Source: an uncultured Spartobacteria bacterium
GTDB lineage: Bacteria; Verrucomicrobiota; Verrucomicrobiia; Chthoniobacterales; Terrimicrobiaceae
Length of the DNA stretch: 55,162 nt
Assembly: GCA_937960895.1 (NCBI GenBank)
Contig: CALCJD010000076.1
Span: 1-55,162 of the forward strand
Direction of reading: 5' to 3'
Both the position numbers and the translations under genes were made by a program. The notes beneath the pieces are model-generated. The model did no database searches, was not told the DNA's origin, and worked only from the letters and a program-made list of their open reading frames with translations. Positions 51,765 through 55,162 of this stretch are shown here, in pieces; the first letter of the stretch is position 1, and every line of letters starts with the position of its first letter.

Positions 51765-51889
51765 GAGGAGGCCGGAAGAGGGAAAATTTTTAGATAAGTA
51801 TTTTAAAATAAATATGGTACATCAAGAACAGCTTCATCTGTCATCGTGGCGGAACGCATCCTGCTGGAAGACAGGGGAGGTTTAATTTT

Positions 51890-53827
51890 ATGTCAAAGAT
51901 TTTAGGTATCGACTTGGGCACCACCAATTCCTGCATGGCGGTGATGGAAGGTGGGGAGCCCGTGGTTTTGGAAAACTCCGAAGGCGCGCGCACCACGCCT
52001 TCCGTCGTCGCCTTTGCCAAGAATGGCGAGCGCCTGGTCGGCCAGGCGGCCAAGCGCCAGGCGGTGACCAATCCGCAGAATACGATTTTCTCCGTCAAAC
52101 GTTTCATGGGCCGCAAGTTCGCTGAGGTTCAGGACGAACTGAAGCGTGTGCCCTACAAGGTGGTTGAGGCCCCGAATGGCGACGCCCACATCGAGGTGGA
52201 GGTCAATGGCGAGAAGAAGCGGTACAGCCCGCCGGAAATCTCCGCCATGGTCCTGGCGAAGCTCAAGGCGGACGCCGAGGCCAAACTCGGGGAAAAGATC
52301 ACCCAGGCGGTCATCACGGTGCCGGCCTATTTCAACGACTCGCAGCGCAACGCCACCAAGGACGCCGGCAAGATCGCGGGTCTGGAGGTTCTGCGCATCA
52401 TCAACGAACCCACCGCCGCCTCGCTGGCCTACGGCCTCGACAAGAAATCGGACGAAAAGATCGCCGTGTATGACCTCGGCGGTGGCACGTTCGACATTTC
52501 CGCGCTGGAAATCGGCGACGGGGTCTTTCAGGTGGCCGCGACCAACGGTGACACGCACCTGGGCGGCGACGACTGGGACAACCGGATCATGGACTGGATC
52601 ATCGGCGAATTCAAAGCCGACACCGGCATTGATCTCAGCAAGCAGCCCGACGCCGTGCAGCGCATCAAGGAGGAGGCCGAAAAGGCCAAGATCGCGCTGT
52701 CGTCGACGCAGGAATACGAGATCAACCTGCCCTTCGTGACCGCCGACCAGACCGGTCCGAAACACATCCAGAAGAAACTCACCCGCGCCAAGCTCGAGCA
52801 GCTCACCGACGACCTCTTCGAGCGCACCATCAAGCCCGTGAAGGACTGCCTGAACGACGCGAAATGGTCGGCCAGCAGCATTGACGAGCTTGTGCTCGTG
52901 GGCGGCATGACCCGCATGCCCAAGGTGGTCGAAACGGCCCGCTCGCTCATCGGCAAGGAACCCCACAAGGGCGTGAACCCCGACGAGGTGGTCGCCATCG
53001 GCGCCGCCATCCAGGGTGGTGTGCTCCGCGGAGACGTCAAGGACGTGCTCCTGCTCGACGTGACGCCGCTGACCCTCGCCATCGAGACGGCCGGCGGCAT
53101 CGCCACGGCGATGATCCCGCGCAATACCACCATCCCGACCCGCAAGTCGCAGATCTTCTCGACCTACAGCGACAACCAGCCGGGTGTGGAAATCAAGGTG
53201 CTGCAGGGTGAACGTCCGCTCAGCCGCGACAACAAGCAGCTCGGCACGTTCCACCTCGACGGCATCCCGCCGGCCCCGCGCGGCGTGCCGCAGATCGAGG
53301 TGACCTTCGACATCGACGCCAACGGCATCCTCAACGTGTCCGCCAAGGATCTGGGCACCGGCAAGGAGCAGAAGATCTCCATCACCGGATCCAGCGGCCT
53401 CACCAAGGAGGAAGTGGAGCGGATGCGCAAGGAGGCCGAGGCCCACGCCGCCGAGGACGCCAAGGCCAAGGAGACCATCGAGATCCGGAACAATGCCGAC
53501 AACCTCGCCTACCAGTGCGAGAAGCAGCTGAAGGAGCTCGGCGACAAGCTCGACGGCGCCCAGAAGAAGGCCGTGGAGGACGCCATCGCCAAGGTGCGCG
53601 AAGCCCTCAAGGGCAACGACGCCGACGCGGTCAAGTCCGCCGCCGACGCCCTGCAGGCCAAGTTCCAGGAAGTCAGCGCCGAGCTCTACAAGAACGCCTC
53701 CGCCCAGCAGGCCGGCCCGCAGCCCGGAGCCGCCGCCGCCGGAGAAGCGCCGAAGTCCGAGGCCAAGAAGGACGCCGACGTCGTGGACGCGGAGTTCGAA
53801 ATGGTCGACGAGGACAAGAAAAAGTAA
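51890..53827 (+). CDS. dnaK: Molecular chaperone DnaK (Hsp70)
   Basis: A 645-residue Hsp70. The ATPase domain shows GIDLGTTNSCMAVMEG, PAYFNDSQRNATKDAGKIAG, VYDLGGGTFDISALEI and VGGMTRMPKV. The substrate-binding domain starts near residue 390 (LLDVTPLTLAIETAGGIATAM), and the C-terminus DVVDAEFEMVDEDKKK resembles the usual EEVD-like bacterial tail. RBS GGGGAGG at 51874-51880. No grpE or dnaJ is adjacent; groES and groEL follow instead. The genes share direction, but a hairpin separates dnaK from groES. Confidence 0.97.
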   Translation: MSKILGIDLGTTNSCMAVMEGGEPVVLENSEGARTTPSVVAFAKNGERLVGQAAKRQAVTNPQNTIFSVKRFMGRKFAEVQDELKRVPYKVVEAPNGDAHIEVEVNGEKKRYSPPEISAMVLAKLKADAEAKLGEKITQAVITVPAYFNDSQRNATKDAGKIAGLEVLRIINEPTAASLAYGLDKKSDEKIAVYDLGGGTFDISALEIGDGVFQVAATNGDTHLGGDDWDNRIMDWIIGEFKADTGIDLSKQPDAVQRIKEEAEKAKIALSSTQEYEINLPFVTADQTGPKHIQKKLTRAKLEQLTDDLFERTIKPVKDCLNDAKWSASSIDELVLVGGMTRMPKVVETARSLIGKEPHKGVNPDEVVAIGAAIQGGVLRGDVKDVLLLDVTPLTLAIETAGGIATAMIPRNTTIPTRKSQIFSTYSDNQPGVEIKVLQGERPLSRDNKQLGTFHLDGIPPAPRGVPQIEVTFDIDANGILNVSAKDLGTGKEQKISITGSSGLTKEEVERMRKEAEAHAAEDAKAKETIEIRNNADNLAYQCEKQLKELGDKLDGAQKKAVEDAIAKVREALKGNDADAVKSAADALQAKFQEVSAELYKNASAQQAGPQPGAAAAGEAPKSEAKKDADVVDAEFEMVDEDKKK

Positions 53828-53844
53828 TCCGACTTTAACAAACT

Positions 53845-53875
53845 GTCCCGGTCCCGCCTACGCGCGGACCGGGAC
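53845..53875. other. Stable 10-bp hairpin between dnaK and groES
   Basis: GTCCCGGTCC (53845-53854) pairs perfectly with GGACCGGGAC (53866-53875) around an 11-nt loop. It lies 17 bp after the dnaK stop. No U-run follows, so it is not a normal intrinsic terminator; partial attenuation or RNA processing could adjust the dnaK:groESL ratio. Confidence 0.6.
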
Positions 53876-53923
53876 AAACGTTAAAAACCAAACAACCCAA
53901 GCAAAACCAACACAAGAAGCCCT

Positions 53924-54220
53924 ATGGCCAACGTGAACATCAAGCCTCTCGGAGATCGCGTGCTCGTGCAGCCGCTCGAAGAGAAGGAAGTCAAAAAAGG
54001 CGGGATCATCATTCCCGACACCGCCAAGGAGAAGCCCCAGGAAGGACAGGTCGTCGCCCTGGGCACCGGCAAGCGCGATGAGGACGGCAAGCTCATCGAG
54101 TTCACCGTGAAGAAGGGGGACAAGGTCCTCATCTCCAAGTACGGCGGAACCGAAGTCAAGATCGACGGAGAAACCTACCTGATCATGCGCGAGGACGACA
54201 TCCTCGGCATCATCGGTTGA
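53924..54220 (+). CDS. groES: Co-chaperonin GroES
   Basis: A 98-residue heptameric lid protein. VNIKPLGDRVLVQPLEEKE is the conserved start, KKGGIIIPDTAKEKPQEGQV contains the mobile loop region that binds GroEL, and YGGTEVKIDGETYLIMREDD and ILGII end the fold. It lies 96 bp after dnaK and 47 bp before groEL. No CIRCE site is seen immediately upstream, so its transcription may depend on the dnaK promoter. Confidence 0.97.
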   Translation: MANVNIKPLGDRVLVQPLEEKEVKKGGIIIPDTAKEKPQEGQVVALGTGKRDEDGKLIEFTVKKGDKVLISKYGGTEVKIDGETYLIMREDDILGIIG

Positions 54221-54267
54221 TCCGAGCTCTCCACCCAAACCCAACCCTAAATTCCTGAAACCAAACT

Positions 54268-55162
<895 letters not shown>

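Noticed and set aside
51649..51889. CIRCE (HrcA) element upstream of dnaK
   Set aside because: The motif TTAGCACTC-n9-GAGTGCTAA, or a close variant, was not found here or before groES.

Overview
This window is about 55 kb of high-GC Gram-negative chromosome. It holds lpxK (lipid A), two RND efflux systems, many Sec or lipoprotein signals and one tRNA. The mix suggests Verrucomicrobiota or a close PVC relative: a compact hom-thrC-lysC operon, DUF3185 and DUF3309 mini-proteins, a pectate-lyase-like secreted enzyme, a YafY/WYL regulator and dnaK followed directly by groES-groEL. That placement is inference from gene content, not from a marker tree. I see no insertion sequence, prophage, integrase or CRISPR array.

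Layout. 0.1-3.5 kb: a small secreted protein, tRNA-Thr(CGT) and a reverse-strand nitrate/sulfonate/taurine-type ABC importer. 3.5-5.6 kb: thrB then lpxK, with an outer-membrane-lipoprotein-sorting-like protein convergent to it. 6.36-10.64 kb: a tightly overlapping envelope operon (PAP2 phosphatase, ArnT/PMT-like glycosyltransferase, GT2 polyprenyl-phosphate glycosyltransferase, and a spermidine-synthase-like membrane protein broken in two by a 5-bp tandem duplication). 10.7-14.4 kb: hom-thrC-lysC with a strong terminator; with thrB this gives much of the aspartate-to-threonine route. 14.5-19.3 kb: a GH31 alpha-xylosidase/glucosidase, a 3-TM protein and a P1B-type metal ATPase. 19.3-25.8 kb: a LOG-family protein, AroF-type DAHP synthase, a polytopic membrane protein overlapping an NlpC/P60 hydrolase, a DUF4190 protein, an SGNH hydrolase and a small secreted protein.

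25.9-27.2 kb: a 52-codon gene divergent from a WYL regulator, with a perfect palindrome over the regulator's start codon. 27.3-30.6 kb: nuoE-nuoF without nuoG, followed by a penicillin-binding-protein homologue that has lost its SxxK active site. 30.7-33.9 kb: a PmtA-like methyltransferase, two mini membrane proteins, two overlapping transglutaminase-fold proteins and a tiny lipoprotein. 33.9-39.4 kb (reverse strand): pectate-lyase-like protein, 101-aa protein, Kef-type antiporter, a zinc-ligand-less M14-like protein and folE2. 39.4-51.6 kb: two RND/MFP efflux systems (the second with its own TetR gene) flanking an FGGY sugar kinase and three small proteins. 51.9 kb to the end: dnaK, groES and a groEL cut by the window edge.

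The items most worth a second look are the 5-bp duplication splitting the synthase-like gene, the catalytically dead PBP, the WYL/52-aa divergent pair with its palindrome, the M14-like protein beside folE2, and the non-CIRCE regulatory region of dnaK.
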